NCBI GenBank assembly: GCA_900215285.1 | Contig: OCMG01000002.1 | Location: 124,001-188,000, forward strand | Reading direction: 5' to 3' | DNA: 64,000 nucleotides | From: Ensifer adhaerens | GTDB lineage: Bacteria; Pseudomonadota; Alphaproteobacteria; Rhizobiales; Rhizobiaceae | Translations under genes and position numbers: made by a program | Shown: positions 38,154-46,823 of the stretch, one piece after another | Layout: each line of letters opens with the position of its first letter | How positions within the stretch are numbered: position 1 is the first letter of the stretch | Notes under the pieces: model-generated | Told to the model about the DNA's origin: nothing | Database searches by the model: none | Seen by the model: only the letters and a program-made list of their open reading frames with translations

Positions 38154-39059
38154 ATGGAACCCACGCAACGCCGCCTACTCCCTTCGACCGCCTCGCTCTC
38201 CGCCTTCGACGCCGTCGCGCGACTGGGCAGCATGAGCGCCGCGGCAGCAGCGCTCAGCCTTACCCCCGGCGCAATCAGCCGTCATGTCGCGCTGCTCGAA
38301 GCGCAGCTGGGCGTGGCACTGATTACCCGCACCAATCGGGGCGTCGAACTGACGGAAAAGGGACGCCGCTACGCAGAAGGAGCGGATTCTCTGCTTCGCA
38401 GTCTGCGCCTGCTTTCGCTGGAAGCGATGTCTGACAATGCATCGGCGGGATTCGGACTCGCCATCCTTCCAACCTTCGGCACGCGCTGGCTGATGCCCCG
38501 CATGCCGTCCTTTCTCCGCCAGCATCCCGGCCTGACGGTCAATTTCGCCACACGGATCGGCCGTGTCGACTTTGGCGCGGAAAGGCTGGACGCAGCCATT
38601 CATGTCGGCAAGCCCGACTGGCCCGACGGCAACTTCCGTTTCCTGATGCGCGAGCATGTCGTCCCGGTTTGCAGCCCGCAGTTCCTGAGAGAAAATCCGG
38701 TAACGTCGCCGGAAGCGCTCATCTCCATGCCGCTCCTCGAAATGGCGTCCCGGCCGGAAGCCTGGCAGCATTGGTTCTCGACCCTCGGTGTCAGGCGTTC
38801 CCATCACGAGGGCATGCGCTTCGAGCAGTTCATGCACGTTTCGCAAGCGTGCATCGCCGGTCTCGGCGTCGCACTGATGCCGCTTTTTCTGATTGAAGCG
38901 GAATTGCAGGAAGGTACGCTGGTCAAGGCCTTCGATCGCGCCATAGAAAGCCGCAGCAGCTATTACTTTGTCACCCCGGCCCATCGCCAGACGCACCCCG
39001 CAGCGCAACGGATGTCCGACTGGCTGAGCACCGAGATCGAAGCCGCCGGACTGGCGTGA
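38154..39059 (+). CDS. LysR-type regulator, GcvA-like (glutarate genes)
   Basis: A 301-residue LysR protein: helix-turn-helix about residues 12-68 ([34 protein letters not shown]) then an effector domain with [18 protein letters not shown], the GcvA/AmpR-like pattern. ATG 38154 follows AAAGCAG; the frame continues to 38073. The 99-base divergent gap to gcdH suggests it is the activator of the glutarate genes, as GcdR in pseudomonads. Confidence 0.85.
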   Translation: MEPTQRRLLPSTASLSAFDAVARLGSMSAAAAALSLTPGAISRHVALLEAQLGVALITRTNRGVELTEKGRRYAEGADSLLRSLRLLSLEAMSDNASAGFGLAILPTFGTRWLMPRMPSFLRQHPGLTVNFATRIGRVDFGAERLDAAIHVGKPDWPDGNFRFLMREHVVPVCSPQFLRENPVTSPEALISMPLLEMASRPEAWQHWFSTLGVRRSHHEGMRFEQFMHVSQACIAGLGVALMPLFLIEAELQEGTLVKAFDRAIESRSSYYFVTPAHRQTHPAAQRMSDWLSTEIEAAGLA

Positions 39060-39070
39060 TGCCAATCCAG

Positions 39071-39090
39071 CCAGGGCACATGTGCCCTGG
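39071..39090. terminator. 20-bp perfect palindrome after LysR gene
   Basis: CCAGGGCACA directly followed by its reverse complement, 11 bases after the LysR stop. As RNA it folds to an 8-bp stem with a CATG loop; no U-run follows, so it is either a weak terminator or a symmetric protein site. Confidence 0.45.
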
Positions 39091-39151
39091 ATTCAAGGCT
39101 CGCACCGCCTGTGAGGGAATTCGTTAACTTATATTTTAAATGATACTAATA

Positions 39152-39180
39152 GACAGCTTCGGAGAGCTGTGCTTTATTTT
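39152..39180 (+). promoter_or_regulatory. Leader hairpin plus T-run before outer-membrane protein gene
   Basis: ACAGCT, loop TCGGAG, AGCTGT, then GCTTTATTTTT, ending 26 bases before ATG 39206. It resembles an intrinsic terminator in the 5' leader, consistent with attenuation, or a stabilising 5' hairpin as in some omp mRNAs. Confidence 0.4.
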
Positions 39181-39205
39181 TCAATCTGCAATAGGGGGTA
39201 CAGGC

Positions 39206-39787
39206 ATGCGCAATTTGATCCTGGCAATGGCCATTTCCGCCGTTCCGTTGACGGCAGCAGCAGGTGACAATTTCTATGTCGGCGCATACGGCGGCTATGG
39301 CTCGCTTCGTGCCGGCGCAACGGTCAGCGGTGCGTCCGGCAGCACGGACCTGAATGGGGGGCGCATTGGCGGTTTCGCCGGTGCTGATTTCCTGATCGGT
39401 CAAGGCTGGCTGATCGGCTTGGAAGGCGATCTGTCCTATGACTGGAACTCGCTGACCGCGACCTCCGGCGGCTTCACCGGCAGCGTCGGCACCGATTTCG
39501 GCGCCAGCGTTCGCGGCAAGCTCGGTTATGACCTTGGCCCCGCCAACGTGTTCCTCGCAGGCGGCTGGACCGGTACAAACCTGTTCGCCAACGTGACAGG
39601 ACTTGGAAGCGCCAACCAGTGGCTCAACGGCTACACGGTCGGCGCCGGCGTCGACTTCAAGATCACCGAGAACATGTTTGCCCGAGGCGAATATCGGTTC
39701 AACCAGTTCGAAACGCTGAGTGGCGGCGGCTCGTCAGTCGATTTTCGCCAGCATGTCGTAAACGTGGGCCTTGGCCTGCGGTTCTGA
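39206..39787 (+). CDS. Outer-membrane beta-barrel protein (OmpA-like/Omp25-31 type)
   Basis: A 193-residue protein with a Sec signal (LILAMAISAVPLTAAA, cleavage near AAG-DNF), starting NFYVGAYGGYGSL and ending GLGLRF with the C-terminal phenylalanine needed by the BAM machinery. Alternating hydrophobic strands and Gly/aromatic content fit an eight-stranded barrel of the rhizobial/Brucella Omp25/31 family. ATG 39206 is used, following AGGGGG; the frame starts at 39140. A terminator follows. Confidence 0.85.
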   Translation: MRNLILAMAISAVPLTAAAGDNFYVGAYGGYGSLRAGATVSGASGSTDLNGGRIGGFAGADFLIGQGWLIGLEGDLSYDWNSLTATSGGFTGSVGTDFGASVRGKLGYDLGPANVFLAGGWTGTNLFANVTGLGSANQWLNGYTVGAGVDFKITENMFARGEYRFNQFETLSGGGSSVDFRQHVVNVGLGLRF

Positions 39788-39797
39788 CGGCGCAATT

Positions 39798-39823
39798 GCC
39801 GGGGCAAGGCCCCGGCATTTTTT
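39798..39823 (+). terminator. Intrinsic terminator of outer-membrane protein gene
   Basis: GCCGGGGC, loop AAG, GCCCCGGC, then ATTTTTT. A textbook rho-independent terminator 10 bases after the stop; the convergent SDR gene ends just beyond. Confidence 0.9.
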
Positions 39824-39824
39824 C

Positions 39825-40607
39825 TTAGCCGGACGCAGTCATGCCACCATCCACGGCGAGCCACTGGCCAGTCATGTGACCGGCGGACTTGGCGCAGAAC
39901 ATCAGCGCCGGCGCCTTGAGGTCCTCGGGTCCGCCGAAGCGGCCATTGGGAACGGAGGGCAGCAGCGCCTGCCCCATCTGGTCCATGAGCCCCTTGGCCA
40001 TCTTGGTGGGAAAGAAGCCGGGGCACAGCGCATTGACTGTAATCCCGTGATGGCCCCATTCGACCGCCAGAGTCTTCGTGAAATTGATCACGGCGCCCTT
40101 TGATGTATTGTATGCAATGGTCTTCATGTTCAGATCGGCGCGGTTCCCGCCAAGCCCGGCCACGGAAGCAATGTTGAGGATTCGCCCGTAGCGCGCCGGG
40201 ATCATTGCAAGCCGGCCGATCTCGCGGCTCAGCATGAAGATCGAGGTCACATTGAGGTTCATGACCTTATGCCACGCATCGACCGGATATTCTTCGGCCG
40301 GAGCCCCCCAGGTCGCACCGGCATTGTTGACGAGAATCTGGATACCTGTCCCGCTGGCGTTAAGCGCCTTTTCTGCAAATTCCGGGATCTCATCGATCTT
40401 TGAAAGATCGCCTGCCAGTCCGATGGCTTTTCCGCCTCGCTGGGAAATATGGCTTACGGCCTCATCAAGTTCGGCCTGCTTGCGTGCGGTAAGGATCACG
40501 CGCGCGCCGTAGTCAGACAGCACTTCGGCAATCTGCAGGCCCAGCCCCCGGGAACCGCCCGTGATTAGGGCCGTCTGGCCCGACAGGTCGAACAGATCAG
40601 TGGTCAT
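39825..40607 (-). CDS. Short-chain dehydrogenase/reductase (gluconate 5-dehydrogenase-like)
   Basis: A 260-residue classical SDR: cofactor motif TGGSRGLG (residues 16-23), NNAGA (about 93-97), catalytic Ser in NIASVAG and the Tyr-x-x-x-Lys pair in YNTSKGA. C-terminal GQWLAVDGGMTASG is typical. Group similarity is to gluconate 5-dehydrogenases, and the divergent neighbour is a KDG-type kinase, which would fit a sugar-acid pathway (inference). Confidence 0.83.
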   Translation of the reverse strand: MTTDLFDLSGQTALITGGSRGLGLQIAEVLSDYGARVILTARKQAELDEAVSHISQRGGKAIGLAGDLSKIDEIPEFAEKALNASGTGIQILVNNAGATWGAPAEEYPVDAWHKVMNLNVTSIFMLSREIGRLAMIPARYGRILNIASVAGLGGNRADLNMKTIAYNTSKGAVINFTKTLAVEWGHHGITVNALCPGFFPTKMAKGLMDQMGQALLPSVPNGRFGGPEDLKAPALMFCAKSAGHMTGQWLAVDGGMTASG

Positions 40608-40838
40608 CGTCTCTCTCCCTTGCCGGATCGCCTCCTACCGGCTGTTCTTCTCGTGTCGCAATCACGCAAAATACGTTCAATGCTGAACAGACCTTATCAA
40701 TCGCCGGCAAAACTTCAATGGGCAGCGACGACTTTAGCGTGGACGAGGGCTGGAAATAAATCCCCGCGCATGGTGCGACTTGAAGTGTCTCGCTCCCTGT
40801 GCCAGACGAAACCGGAATTGGCGGAGGAGAATGAAGGT

Positions 40839-41757
40839 ATGCAGCGGAAGACATTTCTTTCGGTCGGCGAGTGCATGATCGAAATGGCCTCGCTCGAGCA
40901 TGGAGATTTTCGGCTCGGATTTGCAGGCGACACGATGAACACCGCCTGGTATGCGCGCGCCTGCCTGGCGCGGCAAGACTGGAATGTGGCATATCTCACG
41001 CGCCTGGGGCAGGATGTCTATTCCGACAAGATGCTGGACTTTTTTGAGCAAAACGGCATCGACACCCGACTGATCAGCCGGCATCCAAGCTGCCGACCCG
41101 GTCTCTATCTGATCGAAATCACCAGGGGCGAACGCAGCTTCACCTACTGGCGCGATCAGTCCGCAGCCAAAACCCTGGCAGATGACAGGGATCATCTGGC
41201 GAGCGTCTTCGCCGCAGCCGATGTGATCTATTATTCCGGCATCACCATGGCCATCCTGGACCAGAACGGACGGAGCAACCTTCTCAGCGAGATCGGCAAG
41301 GCGCGCGCAGCCGGCAAGACGACGGTCTTTGACCCCAACCTTCGCCCGAGGCTGTGGCCTTCGGCAGACGAGATGCGAACCGTGACCATGCAGGCCGCGG
41401 GCGTGGCGGACATTCTCCTGCCCAGCTTTGACGACGAGGCCGAACATTTCGGCGACGCCGACCTCGACGCCTGCGCAAACAGGTATCTGGCCGCTGGCGC
41501 AAAAAACGGTGCTTGTCAAGAATGGCGGCGGTCCCATGCTGTTTGCCGAACAGAATGACCGCCATCCTATCCACGCGATCGACCGCGTGCAGCCTGTCGA
41601 CACGACAGGCGCCGGCGACAGTTTCAACGGAGGTTTTCTGTCCGCGCTCCTGACGGGCGCAGAGCCCGACGAAGCCATTGCGAAAGGTCATGCGGTGTCC
41701 CTGCAGGTGATCATGCACCGGGGAGCGCTTATGCCGATGGCGAGCCTCAAAGCCTGA
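40839..41757 (+). pseudogene. kdgK: 2-keto-3-deoxygluconate kinase-like PfkB kinase, frameshifted
   Basis: Two overlapping frames encode a single PfkB-type kinase. The first (to 41558) has the N-terminal FLSVGECMIEMA and FAGDTMNTAWYARACL; the second (41428-41757) holds the C-terminal signature DTTGAGDSFNGGF with the catalytic Asp and anion hole. Continuity is restored by removing one A from the A6 run at 41501-41506, giving AAGAKTVLVKNGGG and a protein of about 305 residues, normal for KdgK. It is either a real +1-base mutation or a sequencing error. As read, the product lacks the ATP-binding end and is inactive. The start is ATG 40839. Confidence 0.8.
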
Positions 41758-41823
41758 GCAAGGTTGCGACAGTCGGCTGTTTGATGCGATAAGCGGTCAA
41801 CCTCGGCATCTGGGAGACGTCTC

Positions 41824-42222
41824 ATGAAGATCAACCGCCTCGATCAGCGCAGTTCCAATCCGGGCCCGGCAGACTGGTTCACCGGACAGGTGCGGATGGA
41901 ACCGCTGATCCAGACCGAGCCCCCTGCCCGCGTCGCTGCTGCATCGGTCACCTTTCAGCCGGGCGCTCGCACGGCATGGCATACGCATCCTCTTGGCCAG
42001 ACCCTCATCGTCACGGCAGGCCTGGGAAGGGTCCAACGGGACGGTGGCGCGGTCGAGATCGTCCGTGCGGGCGATGTCGTCTGGTTCGAACCTGGCGAGC
42101 GCCATTGGCACGGCGCATCGGATAAGCTTGCCATGACACATATCGCGATCCAGGAAGCGCTGGACGGCAAGACCGTCGAATGGCTTGAGCATGTCTCTGA
42201 CAGCGAATATGCCGGAAGCTAG
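41824..42222 (+). CDS. Cupin-domain protein
   Basis: A 132-residue single-cupin protein. Motif 1 is ARTAWHTHPLGQTLIV and motif 2 GDVVWFEPGERHWHG, supplying the His and Glu metal ligands. Similar small cupins act as sugar isomerase/epimerase-like accessory or carboxymuconolactone-associated proteins; the specific role is unknown. GGGAGACG lies just upstream of ATG 41824. It follows the broken kinase after 66 bases. Confidence 0.8.
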   Translation: MKINRLDQRSSNPGPADWFTGQVRMEPLIQTEPPARVAAASVTFQPGARTAWHTHPLGQTLIVTAGLGRVQRDGGAVEIVRAGDVVWFEPGERHWHGASDKLAMTHIAIQEALDGKTVEWLEHVSDSEYAGS

Positions 42223-42351
42223 GAACCAGCGAGAAGTCTGCAGCAAAACCGCTTGACGAGGCCGGGTACCCGCCTAGTGTCACGGGAACATCACTATTGT
42301 TTATTCGTTTCCTCCATCAGTCATTCCATCCCAATTCCTGAAGTAGCTGAC

Positions 42352-43533
42352 ATGTCAAACCTCGTTCCGATCCGAAGCCTCGAGCAGGCCCTGAAAAACT
42401 TGACCGCGTGGCTGGAGGATGCTGCCATACCGTTGTGGAGCAGCGCCGGCGTGGAGCAGACGACGGGCGGTTTCCACGAGCGCCTTGGACAGGATGGCCA
42501 GCCGATGGCCGCAGACAATCGCCGGGCGCGCGTTCAGCCGCGCCAGATCTACTGTTTCAGCGCTGCACACCAGCGTGGCGTCAGGGGTGATTGGGAAGCG
42601 CTGGTCAGAAACGGGCTGACCTACTTCGAAAATGCGTTTCGCAAGCACGACGGTCTTTACGGCGCGGTCGCCAATCCGCAGGGCGTGTTGATCGATCCGG
42701 CATATGATCTCTACAATCAGGCCTTCGCGCTCTTTTCATTTTCGCAGATCGCGGCAAGTTTCTCCGACGCAACGATGCGAATGGAGGAAATAGCCGTCGA
42801 ATTGCTGCGGCTCCTCACGGCGCACCACAAGCACCCCCTAGCCGGCTTCGAGCATTCTGATCCTCCGAGCCTGCCGCTTTGCTCCAATCCGCACATGCAT
42901 CTCTTCGAGGCAGCGCTTGCCTGGGAGGCTCTCGCGGAACGGTCCGAAATCTGGGCCGCGCTTGCCGACGAAATCGCAGACCTCGCCATGACGCGCTTCA
43001 TCGATGACAAGTCCGGGGGCTTGCGCGAATTCTTCGACCACGACTGGACCCCACATCCGTCTGACAAGGGTCGCATCATGGAGCCGGGCCATCAGTTCGA
43101 ATGGGGCTGGCTGCTCGCCCGCTGGGGCGCCGCACGCAACGATGCGGCGGCCATCGCGAAAGCAGAACGACTTTTCGAAATCGGGGTGCGACATGGCCTG
43201 TCCGAAGATGGAAAAGTGGCGATCATGAGCCTTCACGACGACTTTTCTGTTCATGATCCGATCGCTCGGATGTGGCCACAGACAGAATGGCTGAAGGCCG
43301 CAACGAAACTCGCGGTCGTCGGCAGCCCGGACAAGCGCTCGGACTACCTTGCCTCCGCCATCAAGGCCACCGAGGCGTTTTCGCTGTTTCTTTCCACGCC
43401 CGTGCGTGGCCTCTGGTATGACAAGCGCAAGCCGGACGGCAGCTTCGTCGACGAACCTGCACCGGCAAGCACATTCTACCATATCCTCTGCGCGATCTAT
43501 GAGGCGAATGACAACCTGTCAGCCCTGAAATAG
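42352..43533 (+). CDS. AGE-family sugar epimerase/isomerase
   Basis: A 393-residue alpha/alpha-barrel protein of the N-acylglucosamine 2-epimerase group. Conserved pieces include GGFHERL, RRARVQPRQIYCFSAAH, HMHLFEAALAW, EPGHQFEWGWLLARW and KRKPDGSFVDEPAPASTFYH. Rhizobial members act as mannose/mannose-6-phosphate or related ketose-aldose isomerases. ATG 42352 is used, with GAAG upstream; the frame starts at 42253. It may serve the same sugar pathway as the kinase and cupin (inference). Confidence 0.85.
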   Translation: MSNLVPIRSLEQALKNLTAWLEDAAIPLWSSAGVEQTTGGFHERLGQDGQPMAADNRRARVQPRQIYCFSAAHQRGVRGDWEALVRNGLTYFENAFRKHDGLYGAVANPQGVLIDPAYDLYNQAFALFSFSQIAASFSDATMRMEEIAVELLRLLTAHHKHPLAGFEHSDPPSLPLCSNPHMHLFEAALAWEALAERSEIWAALADEIADLAMTRFIDDKSGGLREFFDHDWTPHPSDKGRIMEPGHQFEWGWLLARWGAARNDAAAIAKAERLFEIGVRHGLSEDGKVAIMSLHDDFSVHDPIARMWPQTEWLKAATKLAVVGSPDKRSDYLASAIKATEAFSLFLSTPVRGLWYDKRKPDGSFVDEPAPASTFYHILCAIYEANDNLSALK

Positions 43534-43548
43534 TCGCTTCGTGCCCTG

Positions 43549-44340
43549 TCAGGTGGCAGTCATGCCACCGTCGACATGGATCGTCTGGCCGGTATAGAAG
43601 GAATTTGCGGGCGACGCGGCGAAGACCAGCGCCCCGATCACCTCCTCCACTTCAGCCAGGCGCCGTGCCGGGATGCCACGCGTCAGATGCGCTTCCGCTT
43701 CCGCCTGTGTCACCTGACCGGTCGCGATCTGGGCATCCAACATCCGGGTGACCATCGGCGTCCGGGCGAAGGACGGGCAGAGCGCGTTGATCCGAATGCC
43801 ACGCCGGACATATTCAAGCGCGGCGGATTTTGTCAGCCCGACGACCCCATGCTTCGCCGCCGCGTAGACGCTGGCGGTTGGCGCGCCAGCCACGCCCGCG
43901 ACGGAAGCAACATTCACGATTGCCGCCCGGCGTCCCTGCTCCCGATACTGTTTCTCCATCACGGGAAGCTGATGCTTGAGCGCGTAGAAAACCCCCATCA
44001 GGTCGACATCGATAACCCGCCGGGCCATATCGCTGTCGATCTGCGGCAACTTGAGCAACGGATGGGCAATGCCGGCATTATTGACCGCGATATCGAGCGA
44101 GCCGAAACTATCCAGGGCCAGTTGCACAAGGTCGGCCGAAAGCGTCTCATCCCCAACCGATCCCGCAAGGGTCACGACGCGGGCGGGATCGAAGCGGCTC
44201 GCCACCTGATCCACCGCCTCTTCGGTGAGATCGGAGAGGACAAGATTGGCGCCTTCGCGATAGAAGCGTTCGGCTGCCGCCTCGCCAAATCCGCCCGTTG
44301 CGCCTGTCAATAAGACCGTCAGTCCATCGAATTGCTTCAT
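43549..44340 (-). CDS. Short-chain dehydrogenase/reductase in acyl-CoA cluster
   Basis: A 263-residue classical SDR with TGATGGFG near the N-terminus, NNAGIAHP, the catalytic Ser in VASVAG, and YAAAKHG carrying Tyr and Lys. ATG 44340 has AAGGGAG seven bases upstream; ATG 44346, overlapping the kinase stop as ATGA, is an alternative but too close to that site. It follows the kinase gene with at most a three-base gap, so it belongs to the 4-hydroxyacyl-type pathway proposed for this cluster (inference), perhaps as a hydroxyacyl-CoA dehydrogenase. Confidence 0.85.
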   Translation of the reverse strand: MKQFDGLTVLLTGATGGFGEAAAERFYREGANLVLSDLTEEAVDQVASRFDPARVVTLAGSVGDETLSADLVQLALDSFGSLDIAVNNAGIAHPLLKLPQIDSDMARRVIDVDLMGVFYALKHQLPVMEKQYREQGRRAAIVNVASVAGVAGAPTASVYAAAKHGVVGLTKSAALEYVRRGIRINALCPSFARTPMVTRMLDAQIATGQVTQAEAEAHLTRGIPARRLAEVEEVIGALVFAASPANSFYTGQTIHVDGGMTAT

Positions 44341-44342
44341 CG

Positions 44343-45401
44343 TCATTCTCCCTTGTTGACGAGGTCGCGCGCCATGCGCGCCACCAGCGGCACGGCAGCG
44401 GCAAGCTGGCGCGCCTTCTCCGGGTTCGAGGCATTGCCGTCCAGCGCGCGCTTCACCACACCCTGAATGATAGCCCCGATGCGGAAAAAGGAGAAAGCCA
44501 GCGCGAAAATCCAGTTGCCGGGAACGTCTATGCCACGACGCTGGCAATAGGTTCGCACATAGTCGGCCTCCAGCGGCAATCCCAATGCTTCCCGATCGAG
44601 CCCGCCAATGCCACGGAAATTGCCCTTGTTGGGAAGACGCCACTGCATGCACTGATAGGCGAGGTCGGCCAGCGGATGTCCGAGCGTCGAGAGTTCCCAA
44701 TCCAGGACCGCGCGCACCTCCGCGCCGCCGGGGGAGAAGATCATATTGTCGATACGGTAGTCGCCGTGGACAAGCGCCACCTGCCCGTCATCACCGGCTT
44801 CATGCCTTTCGAGCCAGTCGATCAGCCAGTCCATGTCGTCCAGCTTCTCTGTCTCGCTGGCGCGGTATTGCTTTGCCCAGCGGGCAATCTGGCGTTCAAA
44901 ATAGCTGCCAGGCTTACCGAAATCCGAGAGCCCCACGGCATGGACGTCAACGCTGTGAAGGGCGGCGAGAACGCGGTTCATCGCATCGTAGATCGCGCGC
45001 CGACCTTCGACCGTTTCGTCTGGAAGCGCCGGATCCCAGAGGATGCGACCATCGACATGGCTCATCACATAGAACATCCGCCCGATCGAAGACTGTTCCG
45101 GGGAGAGATACAATGCTTCGGGAACCGGGACGGCACTGCCATGCAGCGCCTTCAGAACGCGAAACTCCCGGTCAACCTGATGTGCGGAGGCGAGCAACTG
45201 CCCGGGCGGCTTTGCACGCAAGACATAGCGCTTGCCATCGGCGTTCAGCAGATAGGTCGGATTTGACTGGCCGTCGGAGAATTTCGTCGCTGACTGGAGC
45301 ACGCCGAATCCCGGAATGGCGTGCGCGAGTTCATCTCCAAGCGCTACGAGATCAAGTGCGCCGGGATTGCCGGCAGGCGGGTCCTGATGCTGGTCAGTCA
45401 T
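44343..45401 (-). CDS. APH-fold kinase, ACAD10/11 N-terminal type
   Basis: A 352-residue aminoglycoside-phosphotransferase-fold protein with the catalytic loop [13 protein letters not shown] (catalytic Asp) and the metal-binding [18 protein letters not shown]. These blocks are those of the kinase domain of human ACAD10/ACAD11 and of the Pseudomonas LvaA group, which phosphorylates 4-hydroxyacyl-CoA; it is not expected to act on antibiotics. GGGAGGA precedes ATG 45401. Divergent from the acyl-CoA dehydrogenase gene that would be its partner. Confidence 0.87.
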   Translation of the reverse strand: MTDQHQDPPAGNPGALDLVALGDELAHAIPGFGVLQSATKFSDGQSNPTYLLNADGKRYVLRAKPPGQLLASAHQVDREFRVLKALHGSAVPVPEALYLSPEQSSIGRMFYVMSHVDGRILWDPALPDETVEGRRAIYDAMNRVLAALHSVDVHAVGLSDFGKPGSYFERQIARWAKQYRASETEKLDDMDWLIDWLERHEAGDDGQVALVHGDYRIDNMIFSPGGAEVRAVLDWELSTLGHPLADLAYQCMQWRLPNKGNFRGIGGLDREALGLPLEADYVRTYCQRRGIDVPGNWIFALAFSFFRIGAIIQGVVKRALDGNASNPEKARQLAAAVPLVARMARDLVNKGE

Positions 45402-45452
45402 GCGAGTTCCTCCCATATGAATTATCAATGCCGCATCGTCAGGCGATTGACA

Positions 45453-45472
45453 ACATACTCGGTAGTATGTTC
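45453..45472. promoter_or_regulatory. Perfect inverted repeat in divergent promoter, TetR-type operator candidate
   Basis: AACATACT, spacer CGGT, AGTATGTT: perfect 8-bp arms, midway in the 153-base gap between the kinase and acyl-CoA dehydrogenase starts. It overlaps TTGACA (45448-45453) on the + strand. Symmetry and spacing fit a TetR dimer; no TetR gene is in the window. Confidence 0.65.
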
Positions 45473-45554
45473 ACTTGCCGCAGCATTACAACCAGAATTT
45501 TTCGTCCGATGGAGGCGGGGCAGAAGGCTCCGGTCGGACGCAAGGGAGGAAGCC

Positions 45555-46823
45555 ATGTCCGATATCGTCGCCGGGGCAGACAGCATGCCGCTGGGCATGA
45601 CCGAGCGCCTGAAGCCCATCCATGCCGCGGTCCGCGACATGATCCGCAACGAGATCATGCCGCTGGACGAGGAATACCTCGCAGAGGTCGGAAAGGCGGA
45701 CGGCGGGAATCGCTTTGCTTTCACGCAGAGACAGACGGAAATTCTGGAGAGCTTGAAGAAGACGGCGAAGGAACGCGGCCTTTGGAACTTCTGGCTGACC
45801 AATTCCGGGAACGGCTACGGCCTCAATACGGTGGAATATGCCTACCTCGCCGAAGAAATGGGCAAGTCCTTCTTGGCGGCCGAGGTGTTCAACTGCTCGG
45901 CGCCGGATACGGGCAATATGGAGGTTCTGGAGCGATACGGCTCGTCCGAGCACAAGGAAAAGTGGTTGAAGCCGCTGCTCAACGGCGAAATTCGTTCGGC
46001 CTTCCTGATGACCGAACCGGACGTGGCCTCCTCCGACGCCACCAATATTTCCATGCGCTGCGAGCGTGACGGCGATCACTATGTCCTGAACGGCGAGAAG
46101 TGGTGGTCGTCGGGCGCCGGCGACCCGCGCTGCAAGATCTATATCGTGATGGTGCACACGCCGAGCGCCGAACGGCGCCGGCACGAACAGCATTCGATGA
46201 TCCTCGTGCCCGCCGACACGCCCGGTATCACCAAGCTCCGTGCCATGGAGGTCTTTGGCGACGATGATGCCCCGCATGGGCACATGCATCTGAAGCTTGA
46301 GAACGTGCGGGTCCCCGTTTCGAACCTCCTGCTCAACGAAGGCAGGGGTTTCGAGATCGCCCAGGGTCGGCTCGGCGGAGGACGCATTCACCACACGATG
46401 CGCGCCATCGGTCATGCCGAAATGGCGCTGGAGCGGCTCTGCCAGAGGGCGCTGCGCCGCGAGGCTTTCGGCAAGAAGCTGGCGGAACTTGGCGCGAATT
46501 TCGACATCATCGCCGAAGCGCGCATCGAAATCGAGATGACCCGCCTCCTCTGCCTCAAGGCCGCCTGGATGATCGATCGCGGCAATCCGAAGGAAGCTGC
46601 CGTCTGGATCAGCCAGATCAAGGTCGCCGCCCCGCGCATGGCGCTGAAAATCATCGACGAATCCATGCAGATGCACGGCGGCATGGGCATCAGTCAGGAC
46701 ACGCCGCTGGCACGCTCCTGGACCAATGTCCGCACACTGCGGTTTGCCGACGGCCCGGACGCCGTTCACCGCCGTCAGATCGCGCGTGAGGAACTCAAGC
46801 GTTACACGCAGGAGAAGGTTTGA
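45555..46823 (+). CDS. Acyl-CoA dehydrogenase, ACAD10/11 type
   Basis: A 422-residue FAD-dependent acyl-CoA dehydrogenase: [65 protein letters not shown] and [11 protein letters not shown]. The last block is diagnostic of the ACAD10/11 branch. AAGGGAGGA precedes ATG 45555; the long upstream frame to 45321 is not supported. With the divergent kinase it would convert a phosphorylated 4-hydroxyacyl-CoA toward beta-oxidation (inference from the ACAD11 and Lva systems). Confidence 0.9.
   Translation: MSDIVAGADSMPLGMTERLKPIHAAVRDMIRNEIMPLDEEYLAEVGKADGGNRFAFTQRQTEILESLKKTAKERGLWNFWLTNSGNGYGLNTVEYAYLAEEMGKSFLAAEVFNCSAPDTGNMEVLERYGSSEHKEKWLKPLLNGEIRSAFLMTEPDVASSDATNISMRCERDGDHYVLNGEKWWSSGAGDPRCKIYIVMVHTPSAERRRHEQHSMILVPADTPGITKLRAMEVFGDDDAPHGHMHLKLENVRVPVSNLLLNEGRGFEIAQGRLGGGRIHHTMRAIGHAEMALERLCQRALRREAFGKKLAELGANFDIIAEARIEIEMTRLLCLKAAWMIDRGNPKEAAVWISQIKVAAPRMALKIIDESMQMHGGMGISQDTPLARSWTNVRTLRFADGPDAVHRRQIAREELKRYTQEKV

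Noticed and set aside
41501..41507. A AAA AAC slippery heptamer in the kdgK gene as programmed -1 frameshift site
   Set aside because: The downstream coding frame is +1 relative to the upstream frame, so a -1 slip would not join them; a plain one-base insertion explains it.
44343..45401. Antibiotic-resistance aminoglycoside phosphotransferase
   Set aside because: The fold is shared, but the conserved blocks and neighbours are those of the ACAD10/11 kinase group, not of resistance enzymes.
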